This document shows positions 8,395 through 16,106 of a stretch of 64,000 bases of DNA, piece by piece (positions within the stretch are counted from its first letter, which is position 1; each line of letters begins with the position of its first letter). The notes below the pieces were generated by a model. It was not told the origin of the DNA and did not search any database. It saw only the letters and a list, made by a program, of their open reading frames with translations. This stretch comes from DATFDN01 sp963756545 (GTDB lineage Bacteria > Pseudomonadota > Alphaproteobacteria > Acetobacterales > Acetobacteraceae), in contig CAVWNY010000006.1 of NCBI GenBank assembly GCA_963756545.1, positions 1-64,000 on the forward strand, given 5' to 3'. Both the position numbers and the translations under genes were made by a program.

Positions 8395-8862
8395 TCAATT
8401 CGCCAGGTATTCGGCGAAGCGTTCCATGCAGCTCGTCCAGCCGCCCTCATGCGCATCGCGCGATGCGACTTCATCGAACCCGGCCTGATGCAGGGTAAGT
8501 TTCGTCTTGCCGCCGTGGTCGGCGAACGTCACCGTCACCAAGGTTTCGTGGCCGGCTCTGCCGTCCGCATCCTCGTCGACATATGTGAAGACGAGGCGTT
8601 CAGGTTCGACGATTTCGCGATAGACGCCCCGTTTCCAGTATTCGTCGCCATCGGGCGAGCGCATGCCGCGTCGCCACGCGCCGCCGGGGCGCACGTCCAT
8701 GTCACAGGAGACCGTGGTGAAGCCTCGCGGTCCCCACCAGAGCGCCGCACGCTCGGGCTCGGTCCAGGCTTTGAACACGAGACGGCGGGGCGCGTCGAAG
8801 ACGCGGGTGATGACGAGTTCCCGCTCCGCCGGTTGCGCGACGGCGCTAGCTCTTGCGACCAC
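8395..8862 (-). CDS. AHSA1/START-like (SRPBCC) domain protein
   Basis: 155 aa. Activator-of-Hsp90-homologue-1-like fold: RVFDAPRRLVFKAWTEPERAALWWGPRGF, MDVRPGGAWRRGM, VYREIVEPERLVFTY and the C-terminal helix GGWTSCMERFAEYLA. Bacterial members with an upstream ArsR gene are common and bind hydrophobic ligands or act in resistance. The GTG start at 8862 lies 17 bases inside the ArsR gene, indicating translational coupling. Ligand unknown. Confidence 0.9.
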   Translation of the reverse strand: MVARASAVAQPAERELVITRVFDAPRRLVFKAWTEPERAALWWGPRGFTTVSCDMDVRPGGAWRRGMRSPDGDEYWKRGVYREIVEPERLVFTYVDEDADGRAGHETLVTVTFADHGGKTKLTLHQAGFDEVASRDAHEGGWTSCMERFAEYLAN

Positions 8863-9196
8863 GTTTCTTCCCCTCTGCGTGGAGCGTGTTCAGGTACCCC
8901 TCCAGACGGTCGAAGCTTGCTTCCCAGAAGCGGCGATAGTGCTCCAGCCAGCCGGCCGCATCCTTCAGCGGACCCGCGTCCAGCCGGCAGGGGCGCCACT
9001 GCGCCTCGCGCCCGCGCGCGATCAGCCCGGCGCGCTCCAGCACCTTCAGGTGCTTGGAGACGGCCGGCATGCTCATGTCGAAAGGCTCGGCCAGTTCCGT
9101 CACCGACGCCTCGCCCGAGACGAGACGGGCGAGGATCGCGCGCCGCGTGGGATCGGCGAGGGCGGCGAAGGTCGTGCTGAGACGATCGGGCGACAT
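8846..9196 (-). CDS. ArsR-family winged-helix regulator
   Basis: 116 aa DNA-binding repressor of the SdpR-like ArsR subgroup that accompanies AHSA1 proteins. FAALADPTRRAILARL opens the domain; SVTELAEPFDMSMPAVSKHLKVLERAGLI is the recognition helix-turn-helix; no CxC metal site is present. Start ATG at 9196 was chosen (a GTG two codons earlier is possible). It sits between the VOC and AHSA1 genes and probably controls the operon through the nested palindrome at 9670-9703. Confidence 0.9.
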   Translation of the reverse strand: MSPDRLSTTFAALADPTRRAILARLVSGEASVTELAEPFDMSMPAVSKHLKVLERAGLIARGREAQWRPCRLDAGPLKDAAGWLEHYRRFWEASFDRLEGYLNTLHAEGKKRGRKS

Positions 9197-9205
9197 GCGC
9201 ACGGG

Positions 9206-9622
9206 CTATGCGGCGGCTGGCTCGCAGTTGATCATCCACGGCGTGCCGAACCGATCGACCAGCATGCCGAAACGTTCGGCCCAGAAGGTCCTCTGGATCG
9301 GCATTCGCACCGTCCCGCCTTCCGCCAAGGCGTGGAACACCCGCTCCGCCTCGGCCGGGTCTTCAATGCCTATGTTCACGGAGAAGCCTTTCATGGCCTC
9401 CTGGTGCTCCGGCGGACTGTCGGAGCCCATGAGCACCGTGTCGCCCACGATCAGGCGGGCATGGAGGATCCTGTCGCCCCATCCCGGCGGCGGGGTCTGG
9501 TCCGCGACCGGCGACTCCGCGTGGGTGACCATGGCGACGATCCTTCCGCCGAGGCACCCCTCATAGAATTTGAAGGCGGCCTCGCATTGGCCGTCGAACA
9601 TCAGATACGGGTTGAGTTGCAT
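9206..9622 (-). CDS. PhnB-like VOC (glyoxalase-fold) protein
   Basis: 138 aa. NPYLMFDGQCEAAFKFYEGCLGG at the start, GVGDTVL-like strand (LIVGDTVLMGSD) and the C-terminal FGMLVDRFGTPWMIN are the 3-demethylubiquinone-methyltransferase/PhnB-like VOC signature. AAAGGA precedes the chosen ATG at 9622. First gene of the VOC-ArsR-AHSA1 set. Although such proteins are labelled PhnB, they have no shown role in C-P bond cleavage, and this gene is not part of the phn operon that follows. Confidence 0.88.
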   Translation of the reverse strand: MQLNPYLMFDGQCEAAFKFYEGCLGGRIVAMVTHAESPVADQTPPPGWGDRILHARLIVGDTVLMGSDSPPEHQEAMKGFSVNIGIEDPAEAERVFHALAEGGTVRMPIQRTFWAERFGMLVDRFGTPWMINCEPAAA

Positions 9623-9669
9623 GCTGCGTCCTTTCATGGGAAAGCCGATGCGACGCGTCTTGCCTGCCG

Positions 9670-9703
9670 ATAAACCAGGCGGTTAGATAACCGGCGGGTT
9701 TAT
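9670..9703. promoter_or_regulatory. Nested dyad, probable ArsR-type operator
   Basis: Two concentric inverted repeats share one centre: outer arms ATAAACC (9670-9676) and GGTTTAT (9697-9703), inner arms CGGTTA (9680-9685) and TAACCG (9688-9693). In total 13 of 17 half-site bases match. It lies 48-81 bases upstream of the VOC gene whose operon encodes an ArsR protein, and about 90 bases upstream of the divergent lyase gene. Confidence 0.6.
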
Positions 9704-9793
9704 TATGGTGTCGCAGCGCCGCTGTCAACAGCTAGCCAACCACCGCCGGGTATCCGGATCGACAGCATTCCGCTGGAAAGGAATGAACCTGCC

Positions 9794-11170
9794 ATGAGCG
9801 ACGAGAGATCGACCGCGAGCCGCGTGTCGGACCCCGGCATCCGCGCGCTCTACCGGCTGGAGAACCGTTGGCAGGCGTGGCTCGATGTCGAAGCGGCGCT
9901 CGCGAAGGCGCAGGCGGAACTCGGCATCATCCCGCCCGAGGCGGCGGGGGCGATCGCGCGCGCGGCGAGGCTGGAGCTGATGGATCGCGCGCGGATCGAC
10001 GAGGGATTCGTGCGCACCGGGCACACGCTCGTGCCCCTGATCTGGGAGCTGGGCCGCATCGTGGAGGAGCCGCATGGCGGCTGGGTGCATTGGGGCGCCA
10101 CCACGCAGAACATCACGCAGACCGGCGACCTGCTGGTGCTGCGTCAGGCGCATCAGGTCTTCCTGCGCCTGATCGGCGATGCCCTGGTGGCGATGGCCGA
10201 TCTGGCCGAGCGCGGGGCGGACATGCCGATCGCGGCCCGCACGCACGGCCAGCACGCGGTGCCGGCCACGTTCGGTTACAAGGTTGCCGCGTGGATCGAC
10301 GAGATGCTGCGCCACGCGGAGCGGCTGCGTCAGCTGGCGCCACGGCTCTTCGTTGCCATGCTGGGCGGCGCCGCCGGCACCTACGCCTCGCTCGGCGCGC
10401 CGGGGCCGGCGGTGCAGGCGGGCATCGCCAAGCATCTCGGCATGGCGTCGATGGCCGTTCCCTCGCGCGCCATCGGCGATCATCTGGCGGAGAACATCTG
10501 CATCCTCGGCCTGCTGGGCGCGACCTGCGGCAAGATCGGGCGCGAAATCTACACGTTGATGAAGACCGAGTTCGGGGAGGTGGAGGAGCCGGTCCCGCCC
10601 GGAACGGTCGGCAGCTCGACCATGCCGCAGAAGCGCAACCCCAAATTATGCCAGGACATCATCGCCGCCGCCGCCGACATCCGCGCCATCGTGCCTCTGG
10701 CGCTGGAAGCGATGCAGACGGAGCATGAGGCCGATCGCACCACCAGCCTGATGATGGACGCGGCCGAGGCGCGCGCCTGCATCGCCATGGGCGACGCGCT
10801 CAGCCGCCTGGGCGAGGTCTTGCGCGGCCTGCGGCTCGATCCGCGACGCATGCGGGCCAATCTCGATCTGGGCGGCGGGCTGATCATGGCCGAGGCCGTG
10901 ATGCTCCGCCTCGGCGCGACGCTCGGACGCCAGTACGCCCATGACGTGGTCTACGACGCCGCGCAGGCGGCCTTCGTCGAGGAGCGGCCCTTCTCCGCGA
11001 TGTTGGCGGCCGACAAGCGCGTCAGCGACCATCTCGATCCCGCCGCGATCGATGGGCTGCTCGATCCGACCGCCTATACCGGCCTGTGCGCCGTGATGGC
11101 CCGCGAGGCGGCGAGCCGGGCACGGGCAGCCGTTCAGGAAATCCGGGCCGCACCCTCGGCCGACAAGTAG
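9794..11170 (+). CDS. Fumarase/aspartase-superfamily lyase (adenylosuccinate lyase/CMLE-like)
   Basis: 458 aa homotetrameric-type lyase. The superfamily signature GSSTMPQKRNP occupies residues 273-283; GATTQNITQT and ARTHGQHAVPATFGYK are the other two conserved active-site regions. It resembles adenylosuccinate lyase and 3-carboxy-muconate cycloisomerase more than fumarase, eliminating a leaving group from a succinyl-type substrate. Its 3' end overlaps the convergent PhnM-like gene by 37 bases. Position beside the C-P lyase genes suggests, without proof, processing of an N- or C-linked phosphonate side chain; it could also be an ordinary purB paralogue. Confidence 0.85.
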   Translation: MSDERSTASRVSDPGIRALYRLENRWQAWLDVEAALAKAQAELGIIPPEAAGAIARAARLELMDRARIDEGFVRTGHTLVPLIWELGRIVEEPHGGWVHWGATTQNITQTGDLLVLRQAHQVFLRLIGDALVAMADLAERGADMPIAARTHGQHAVPATFGYKVAAWIDEMLRHAERLRQLAPRLFVAMLGGAAGTYASLGAPGPAVQAGIAKHLGMASMAVPSRAIGDHLAENICILGLLGATCGKIGREIYTLMKTEFGEVEEPVPPGTVGSSTMPQKRNPKLCQDIIAAAADIRAIVPLALEAMQTEHEADRTTSLMMDAAEARACIAMGDALSRLGEVLRGLRLDPRRMRANLDLGGGLIMAEAVMLRLGATLGRQYAHDVVYDAAQAAFVEERPFSAMLAADKRVSDHLDPAAIDGLLDPTAYTGLCAVMAREAASRARAAVQEIRAAPSADK

Positions 11171-12273
11171 GCAAGCCGCCCGCCGGCGATCGTTAGGACG
11201 ACGCGGCTTGCCTCGGGATCGACCACGACGAGGTCCGCGCGCAGGCCCTCGATGAGGCGACCGCGATCGGCTAGCCCGGCCGCGGCGGCGGGGGTGGCGG
11301 AGATCAGCGACCAGGCGCGCGGCAGGTCGAGAATGCCCCTCCGTACGAGCGCCAGCGCGGCCTGCAGCATCGCCGGGTAGTAGTAATCCGACGACAGGAT
11401 GGTGCAGATGCCGGCCTCCGCCATCCGGGCCGCCGAGGCCCAGCCGAGATGAGAGCGTCCGCGCACCACGTTGGGGCTGCCCATCACCACGAAATCGCCC
11501 GCCGCCCGCGCCGCCCGCGCGACCTCCTCGGCCATCGGGAATTCGCAGATGCGGGCACCGCGCGCGCGGAAGGCCTCGCGCTCCGCAACCGTCGCATCGT
11601 CGTGGCTGGCGATCGGGATGGCAGCCGCGCGGGCGGCCACGCCGATGCGGTCGAGTGCCGCGGGCAGGTCGGCTTCGCGGCCGGCGATGCGGGCGGCGAC
11701 ATCGCCGAACGCCTCCAAGCTCAGGCCCGCACGGTCGCTGAATTTCGCGCCCGCGACCGGGTCGCACAGCTTCTTCAGGATGCCCGGCGTGTGATCGTTG
11801 AAGGCGAGCAGATGCACACGCCCGCCCGCGATGTCGTCGAGCGCGATGTCAAGCGCATCGAGGTTGAACGCCTCCCACCGCAGATGCACGCGCATGTCGC
11901 ACACCCATGCGTCGGCGGCGAGCGCATCGAGCAGCGCGCGCCACGTCTCGATCCCGCGCAAACCCGGCTCCCACGACAGGGTGACGCCGTGGAAGGCGGT
12001 GGTGATGCCGTTGGCCAGCAACTGCGCCTCGGTGTCGCGCAGCGCGAGCGGAGCGGGGAAGTCCACGCCCGGTCGGGGCTGAAGCTGACGCTCGAACGCG
12101 TCGCCGTGGATGTCGATGATGCCGGGCAGCACGAGCAGTCCGGCGGCGTCCAGGCGCAACCCGCGCGCGGTGCCGTCCAGCGCGGCGATGCGGCCGTCCT
12201 CCAGGCGGATATCGGCGACGGCCTCGCCTTCGGGCAGCAGCGCGCGGCCGCCGGTGAGGCTGATCGGTGGCAT
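11134..12273 (-). CDS. PhnM-like amidohydrolase (second copy)
   Basis: 379 aa metal-dependent amidohydrolase of the PhnM group (alpha-D-ribose 1-methylphosphonate 5-triphosphate diphosphatase). Metal-site motifs are intact: IDIHGD (H56, D58), HLRWE, NDHTPG, ASHDD and SSDYYYPA. It keeps the QLQPRPGVDFP segment of classical PhnM better than the copy inside phnGHIJKLM does. ATG at 12273 lies 13 bases after the phnF stop, so it is co-transcribed with the regulator. Either a specialised paralogue acting on another phosphonate intermediate or a redundant copy. Confidence 0.85.
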   Translation of the reverse strand: MPPISLTGGRALLPEGEAVADIRLEDGRIAALDGTARGLRLDAAGLLVLPGIIDIHGDAFERQLQPRPGVDFPAPLALRDTEAQLLANGITTAFHGVTLSWEPGLRGIETWRALLDALAADAWVCDMRVHLRWEAFNLDALDIALDDIAGGRVHLLAFNDHTPGILKKLCDPVAGAKFSDRAGLSLEAFGDVAARIAGREADLPAALDRIGVAARAAAIPIASHDDATVAEREAFRARGARICEFPMAEEVARAARAAGDFVVMGSPNVVRGRSHLGWASAARMAEAGICTILSSDYYYPAMLQAALALVRRGILDLPRAWSLISATPAAAAGLADRGRLIEGLRADLVVVDPEASRVVLTIAGGRLAYLSAEGAARIS

Positions 12274-12286
12274 GGCGGCGGGCTCC

Positions 12287-13012
12287 CTACGGCTCGAACA
12301 CGATCTGCACGCGCGGCGTGGGATAGCGCGTGACGCCGTATTCCACCACGGCGCCGTCACGGTCCACGTTGATGTTCTCCGTCACCAGCAGCGGGCGCGA
12401 GCGGGGCGTCCGCAGCAGCTCCGCTTCCTCCGCGCCGGGCATTCGCGCGGTGACGCGCGTGACCTGGCGGAGGTAGTCATCGACGCCGACGGCGCGCAGC
12501 GCGTCGGTGATGCCGGCGCTTCGCAGCGCCGCCAGCAGACCGTGCAGCCGGGGCGGGAACCGATGCGTGCCGAGGCTGACGGGCCGGCCATCGGCGAGGC
12601 CCAGACGTTCCAGCACCACGAGCGCCGTGCCCTCCGCCACGCTGAGGGCCGCCGCCGCGGCGGCGTGGGCCGGCTCCTCGGCCAGCCGGAGCACCCGGCC
12701 CGAGGGTTCCTTGTTGTGGCGGCGCACCCATTCCGAGAAGCGGGTGCGCGGCTCGACCGCATAGTCCAGCACGTCCTCGGGCACGAACGCGCCCCGGCCG
12801 TGCTCCACCCGCACCAGGCCGCCGCGCGAAAGCTCCTCCATCGCGCGGCGCAAGGTGTGGCGGTTCACGCCGAAGCGGCGCGCGAGCACGGCTTCGCTGG
12901 GCAGGCGAGCGCCGGGCGGGAAGGCGCCACCGATCTCCCCGCGTAGCCGGGAGGCGATCTGGCGCCAAAGCGCCAGCCCCTCCTGGCGCTGGATCGGATC
13001 GAGCGACGCCAT
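12287..13012 (-). CDS. phnF: PhnF, GntR-family regulator of phosphonate genes
   Basis: 241 aa GntR/HutC-type regulator. N-terminal winged helix: LWRQIASRLRGEI, LPSEAVLARRFGVNRHTLRRAMEELSRGGLV; C-terminal UTRA ligand domain ending VEYGVTRYPTPRVQIVFEP. ATG at 13012 gives the family length; the longer open frame upstream is noncoding. Transcribed divergently from phnG, with a perfect palindrome (13080-13089) in between that is a likely binding site. TIGR02325-type PhnF proteins repress phn genes until phosphate is short or a ligand is bound. Confidence 0.9.
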   Translation of the reverse strand: MASLDPIQRQEGLALWRQIASRLRGEIGGAFPPGARLPSEAVLARRFGVNRHTLRRAMEELSRGGLVRVEHGRGAFVPEDVLDYAVEPRTRFSEWVRRHNKEPSGRVLRLAEEPAHAAAAAALSVAEGTALVVLERLGLADGRPVSLGTHRFPPRLHGLLAALRSAGITDALRAVGVDDYLRQVTRVTARMPGAEEAELLRTPRSRPLLVTENINVDRDGAVVEYGVTRYPTPRVQIVFEP

Positions 13013-13079
13013 CGCGATTTCATCCTGTGCCCAAGGGCTGAACAAAGCTCGCTTGACGGATAACCGAAGGGAGCCTAGC

Positions 13080-13089
13080 TGTCTAGACA
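13080..13089. promoter_or_regulatory. Palindrome TGTCTAGACA, probable PhnF operator
   Basis: A perfect 10-base palindrome six bases upstream of the phnG ATG in the phnF-phnG divergent spacer. A TTGACG hexamer at 13053-13058 could be a -35 element, placing the palindrome at or just after the -10. From memory, mycobacterial PhnF binds TGGTATAGACCA, which shares the TAGACA/TAGACC half-site. No second copy was noticed in the window. Confidence 0.6.
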
Positions 13090-13094
13090 TCCGT

Positions 13095-13592
13095 ATGAGT
13101 TGGCCGCTGCCGATGGACGACGCCGGTTCCGCCCCCAAACCCAGCAAGGATCCCGAAACCGCGCAGCGTCGGCGCTGGATGGCGGTGCTGGCGCGCGCCG
13201 ACGCCGGTGCCATCGCGGCGGGGCTGGATCGCCTGTCGGAGCTGCCGTCCTGGCGTGTGCTGCGCGGACCGGAAAGCGGGCTGGTGATGGTGCGCGGCCG
13301 GGCAGGGGGCGGCGGGGCGCCGTTCAACCTCGGCGAGATGTCGGTCACCCGCTGCACCGTGCGCGTTTCAAGCGGGGAAGTGGGTCACGCCTACATCGCC
13401 GGCCGGGACGGACGGCGGGCGGAGTTAGCGGCGGCGGTGGACGCGCTGATGCAGCTTGCGGACTTCCGCGAAGCGGTGGCGGAGGCGGTGGTCGAGCCGC
13501 TGGCGCGCGCGCAGACGGCCCGGCGGGAGGCGATCGCCGCCAAGGCCGCCGCGACGCGGGTACAGTTCTTCACCATGCGGACGATGCGCTGA
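13095..13592 (+). CDS. phnG: PhnG, C-P lyase core subunit
   Basis: 165 aa. Subunit of the PhnGHIJ complex that attaches phosphonate to the ribose of ATP. Diagnostic segment PFNLGEMSVTRCTVRV and the C-terminal region with EPLARAQTARREA. The ATG at 13095 gives a slightly long N-terminus; the ATG at 13113 (MDDAGSAPK) is an alternative closer to the usual ~150 aa. First gene of phnGHIJK, with its stop overlapping phnH as TGATG. Confidence 0.93.
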   Translation: MSWPLPMDDAGSAPKPSKDPETAQRRRWMAVLARADAGAIAAGLDRLSELPSWRVLRGPESGLVMVRGRAGGGGAPFNLGEMSVTRCTVRVSSGEVGHAYIAGRDGRRAELAAAVDALMQLADFREAVAEAVVEPLARAQTARREAIAAKAAATRVQFFTMRTMR

Positions 13593-14167
13593 TGCGCGCG
13601 CCCGACCGCCCCGGCTTCGCCGACCCGGTCGCCGAGGCACAAACATGCTTTCGCGCCGTGCTGGACGCCATGGCCCGACCCGGCGCCGTGCGCGAGGCTG
13701 GATCGGGGCTCGAACCGCCGGCGCCGTTGTGCCCTTCCGCCGCCGCCGCGCTGCTGACCCTGATCGACCACGAGACGCCGCTTTGGCTTGATCCCGAGGC
13801 GCGGGCGGCGGGCGCGTGGGTGGCGTTCCATTGTGGCGCCGGCTTTGCGGAACCGGACGCGGCGGCGTTCCTGCTCGCGCTTCGGCTGCCCCGGTTCGAT
13901 GGTTTGCGCCTGGGGTCGGACGAGGCGCCGGAGGAGTCCGCGACGGTGATCCTGCAACTGCCCCGCCTCGGCGCGGGTCCGCAATTCCGGCTCAGCGGCC
14001 CCGGCCTGCCTGGTCCAACGGAGTTCGCCGCCGAGGGGCTGCCGGCGAATTTCGCCGCTCTCTGGGCCGGAAACCGCGCGCTGTTCCCGCGCGGTGTCGA
14101 TCTCGTGCTGTGCGCCGGCACGCAACTCGCCGCCCTGCCGCGCACGGTGACCGTGGAGGCGCTCTGA
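13592..14167 (+). CDS. phnH: PhnH, C-P lyase core subunit
   Basis: 191 aa. PhnH-type subunit: GFADPVAEAQTCFRAVLDAMARPG at the N-terminus, LTLIDHETPLWLD, and PRGVDLVLCAG near the C-terminus, in family order and length. It forms the dimeric partner bound to PhnG/PhnI in the core complex. Start at the TGATG overlap with phnG; its TGA overlaps the phnI start in the same way. Confidence 0.94.
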   Translation: MRAPDRPGFADPVAEAQTCFRAVLDAMARPGAVREAGSGLEPPAPLCPSAAAALLTLIDHETPLWLDPEARAAGAWVAFHCGAGFAEPDAAAFLLALRLPRFDGLRLGSDEAPEESATVILQLPRLGAGPQFRLSGPGLPGPTEFAAEGLPANFAALWAGNRALFPRGVDLVLCAGTQLAALPRTVTVEAL

Positions 14168-15270
14168 TGGCCTATGTCGCGGTGAAGGGCGGCGAGCGCG
14201 CGATCGATGCCGCCCATGCCTGGGTGGCCGAGGAGCGTCGGGGCGACCCGTGCGTTCCCCAACTATCGCTGGAGCAGATCAGATGCCAGCTTGGCCGCGC
14301 CGTCGATCGTGTCATGGCGGAGGGTTCGCTGCACGATCCGGAGCTGGCGGCGCTGGCGATCAAGCAGGCGCAGGGCGACCTGGTGGAGGCGGCGTTCCTG
14401 CTGCGCGCGTATCGCACCACGCTGCCGCGGCTCACGCGCTCGCTGCCGCTCGACACCGCCGCGATGGCGGTGCGCCGGCGCGTCTCGGCGATCTTCAAGG
14501 ACCTGCCCGGCGGCCAAGTGCTGGGGCCGACTTACGACTACACGCACCGGCTGCTCGATTTCGCGCTGGCCGACGGCGGCTCACCCCCCCCCGCGTCGGT
14601 GGCGGAGATCGACGCCGACGCGGTGATGGCGCGCGTTCATGACATCCTGGGCCGGGAAGGGCTGATCGAGCCCGACGGCCCGGACGACCAGCTAACCGAC
14701 AACGAGCCGGGCGACCTGACGCGCGAGCCGCTGCGCTTCCCGGCCGATCGCGACGTGCGCCTGCAAGCGCTGGCGCGCGGCGACGAGGGCTTCCTGCTCG
14801 CGCTCGGCTACTCCACCCAACGCGGCTACGGCGGCACGCATCCGTTCGCCGGCGAGATCCGGATGGGCGAGGTCACCGTGGAGATCGCGCCGGCCGAACT
14901 GGGGTTTGCCATCGACATCGCCGACATCGTCGTGACCGAGTGCCAGATGGTGAACCAGTTCAAGGGATCGAAGGCGGCGCCGCCGCAGTTCACGCGTGGC
15001 TACGGGCTGGTGTTCGGACATTCCGAGCGCAAGGCGATGGCGATGGCGCTGGTCGATCGCGCGATGCGCGCGGCCGATTTGGGCGAGGACGTGACCGCGC
15101 CGGCGCAGAACGTGGAGTTCGTTTTATATCACTCCGATAATGTCGAGGCGACGGGCTTCGTCGAGCATTTGAAGCTGCCCCACTACGTCGATTTCCAGAG
15201 CGAGCTGGAGGCGGTGCGACGGATGCGCGCGGCGGCGGTGGCGCCCGCGCAGGCGGAGTCCGTGAAGTGA
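14167..15270 (+). CDS. phnI: PhnI, C-P lyase core subunit (nucleosidase)
   Basis: 367 aa, full family length. PhnI displaces adenine from ATP with phosphonate together with PhnG, H and L. MAYVAVKGGERAIDAAHAW, the region LGYSTQRGYGGTHPFAGEIRMG, FGHSERKAMAMALVDRAM and AQNVEFVLYHSDNVEATGFVEHLKLPHYVDFQ match the family. Coupled to phnH (TGATG) and to phnJ, whose GTG lies in its last codons (GTGA). Confidence 0.95.
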   Translation: MAYVAVKGGERAIDAAHAWVAEERRGDPCVPQLSLEQIRCQLGRAVDRVMAEGSLHDPELAALAIKQAQGDLVEAAFLLRAYRTTLPRLTRSLPLDTAAMAVRRRVSAIFKDLPGGQVLGPTYDYTHRLLDFALADGGSPPPASVAEIDADAVMARVHDILGREGLIEPDGPDDQLTDNEPGDLTREPLRFPADRDVRLQALARGDEGFLLALGYSTQRGYGGTHPFAGEIRMGEVTVEIAPAELGFAIDIADIVVTECQMVNQFKGSKAAPPQFTRGYGLVFGHSERKAMAMALVDRAMRAADLGEDVTAPAQNVEFVLYHSDNVEATGFVEHLKLPHYVDFQSELEAVRRMRAAAVAPAQAESVK

Positions 15271-16106
15271 ACGGCTACAATTTTGCCTATCTGGACGAGC
15301 AGACGAAGCGGATGATCCGCCGCGCGCTGTTGAAGGCCGTCGCGATCCCCGGCCATCAGGTGCCGTTCGGCTCGCGCGAGATGCCCTTGCCCTATGGCTG
15401 GGGCACCGGCGGCATCCAGGTCACGGCCTCGGTGCTGGGCGCGAGCGACGTGCTGAAGGTGATCGACCAGGGTGCCGATGACACCACCAACGCCGTTTCC
15501 ATCCGCCGCTTCTTCGGGCGCACCGCGGGGGTTCGCACGACCACGCGCACGGCGGAGGCGACGGTGATCCAGACCCGCCATCGGATTCCTGAGACTCCGC
15601 TGCGCAACGACCAGATCATCGTGTTTCAGGTGCCGCAGCCCGAGCCGCTCTGGCGCCTCGTGCCGTCACGCACGGAGACGCGGCGGATGCACGCGCTGGC
15701 CGATTACGGGGTGATGCATGTGCGGCTCTACGAGGACGTCGCCCGCTTCGGTCAGGTGGCGATCAGCTACGACTATCCGGTGATGGTGAACCATCGGTAT
15801 CTGACGGCGCCGAGCCCGATCCCGTCGTTTGACAACCCGAAAATGCACAGGATGCCGGCGCTCCAACTGTTCGGCGCCGGGCGCGAGAAGCGCATCTATG
15901 CGATACCGCCCTACACCGACGTGCGCCCGCTCGATTTCGAGGACTATCCGTTCCACCCGGCCCGCGCGCCGCATGCCTGCGGGCTATGCGGCGCCGCCGA
16001 CAGCTATCTCGACGAGGTGGTGACGGACGATCATGGAACGCGTCTGTTCGTGTGCTCCGATACCGACTTTTGTGCGGATCGTCGCGCGGCGGGATACGGC
16101 GAATGA
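15267..16106 (+). CDS. phnJ: PhnJ, radical-SAM C-P lyase catalytic subunit
   Basis: 279 aa. Cleaves the C-P bond of ribose-1-phosphonate-5-phosphate to methane or alkane and cyclic ribose phosphate. The four cysteines C238, C241, C263 and C269 have the spacing CX2C-X21-C-X5-C of the E. coli enzyme, where three hold the Fe4S4 cluster and the last is the thiyl-radical cysteine. N-terminal NFAYLDEQTKRMIRRALLKAVAIPG and the GYGWGTGG-like GWGTGGIQVTASVLG glycine loop are conserved. GTG start at 15267 overlaps the phnI stop. Confidence 0.97.
   Translation: MNGYNFAYLDEQTKRMIRRALLKAVAIPGHQVPFGSREMPLPYGWGTGGIQVTASVLGASDVLKVIDQGADDTTNAVSIRRFFGRTAGVRTTTRTAEATVIQTRHRIPETPLRNDQIIVFQVPQPEPLWRLVPSRTETRRMHALADYGVMHVRLYEDVARFGQVAISYDYPVMVNHRYLTAPSPIPSFDNPKMHRMPALQLFGAGREKRIYAIPPYTDVRPLDFEDYPFHPARAPHACGLCGAADSYLDEVVTDDHGTRLFVCSDTDFCADRRAAGYGE

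Noticed and set aside
9206..9622. PhnB-like protein as part of the phosphonate pathway
   Set aside because: The name is historical; it belongs to the VOC-ArsR-AHSA1 operon and faces away from phn.
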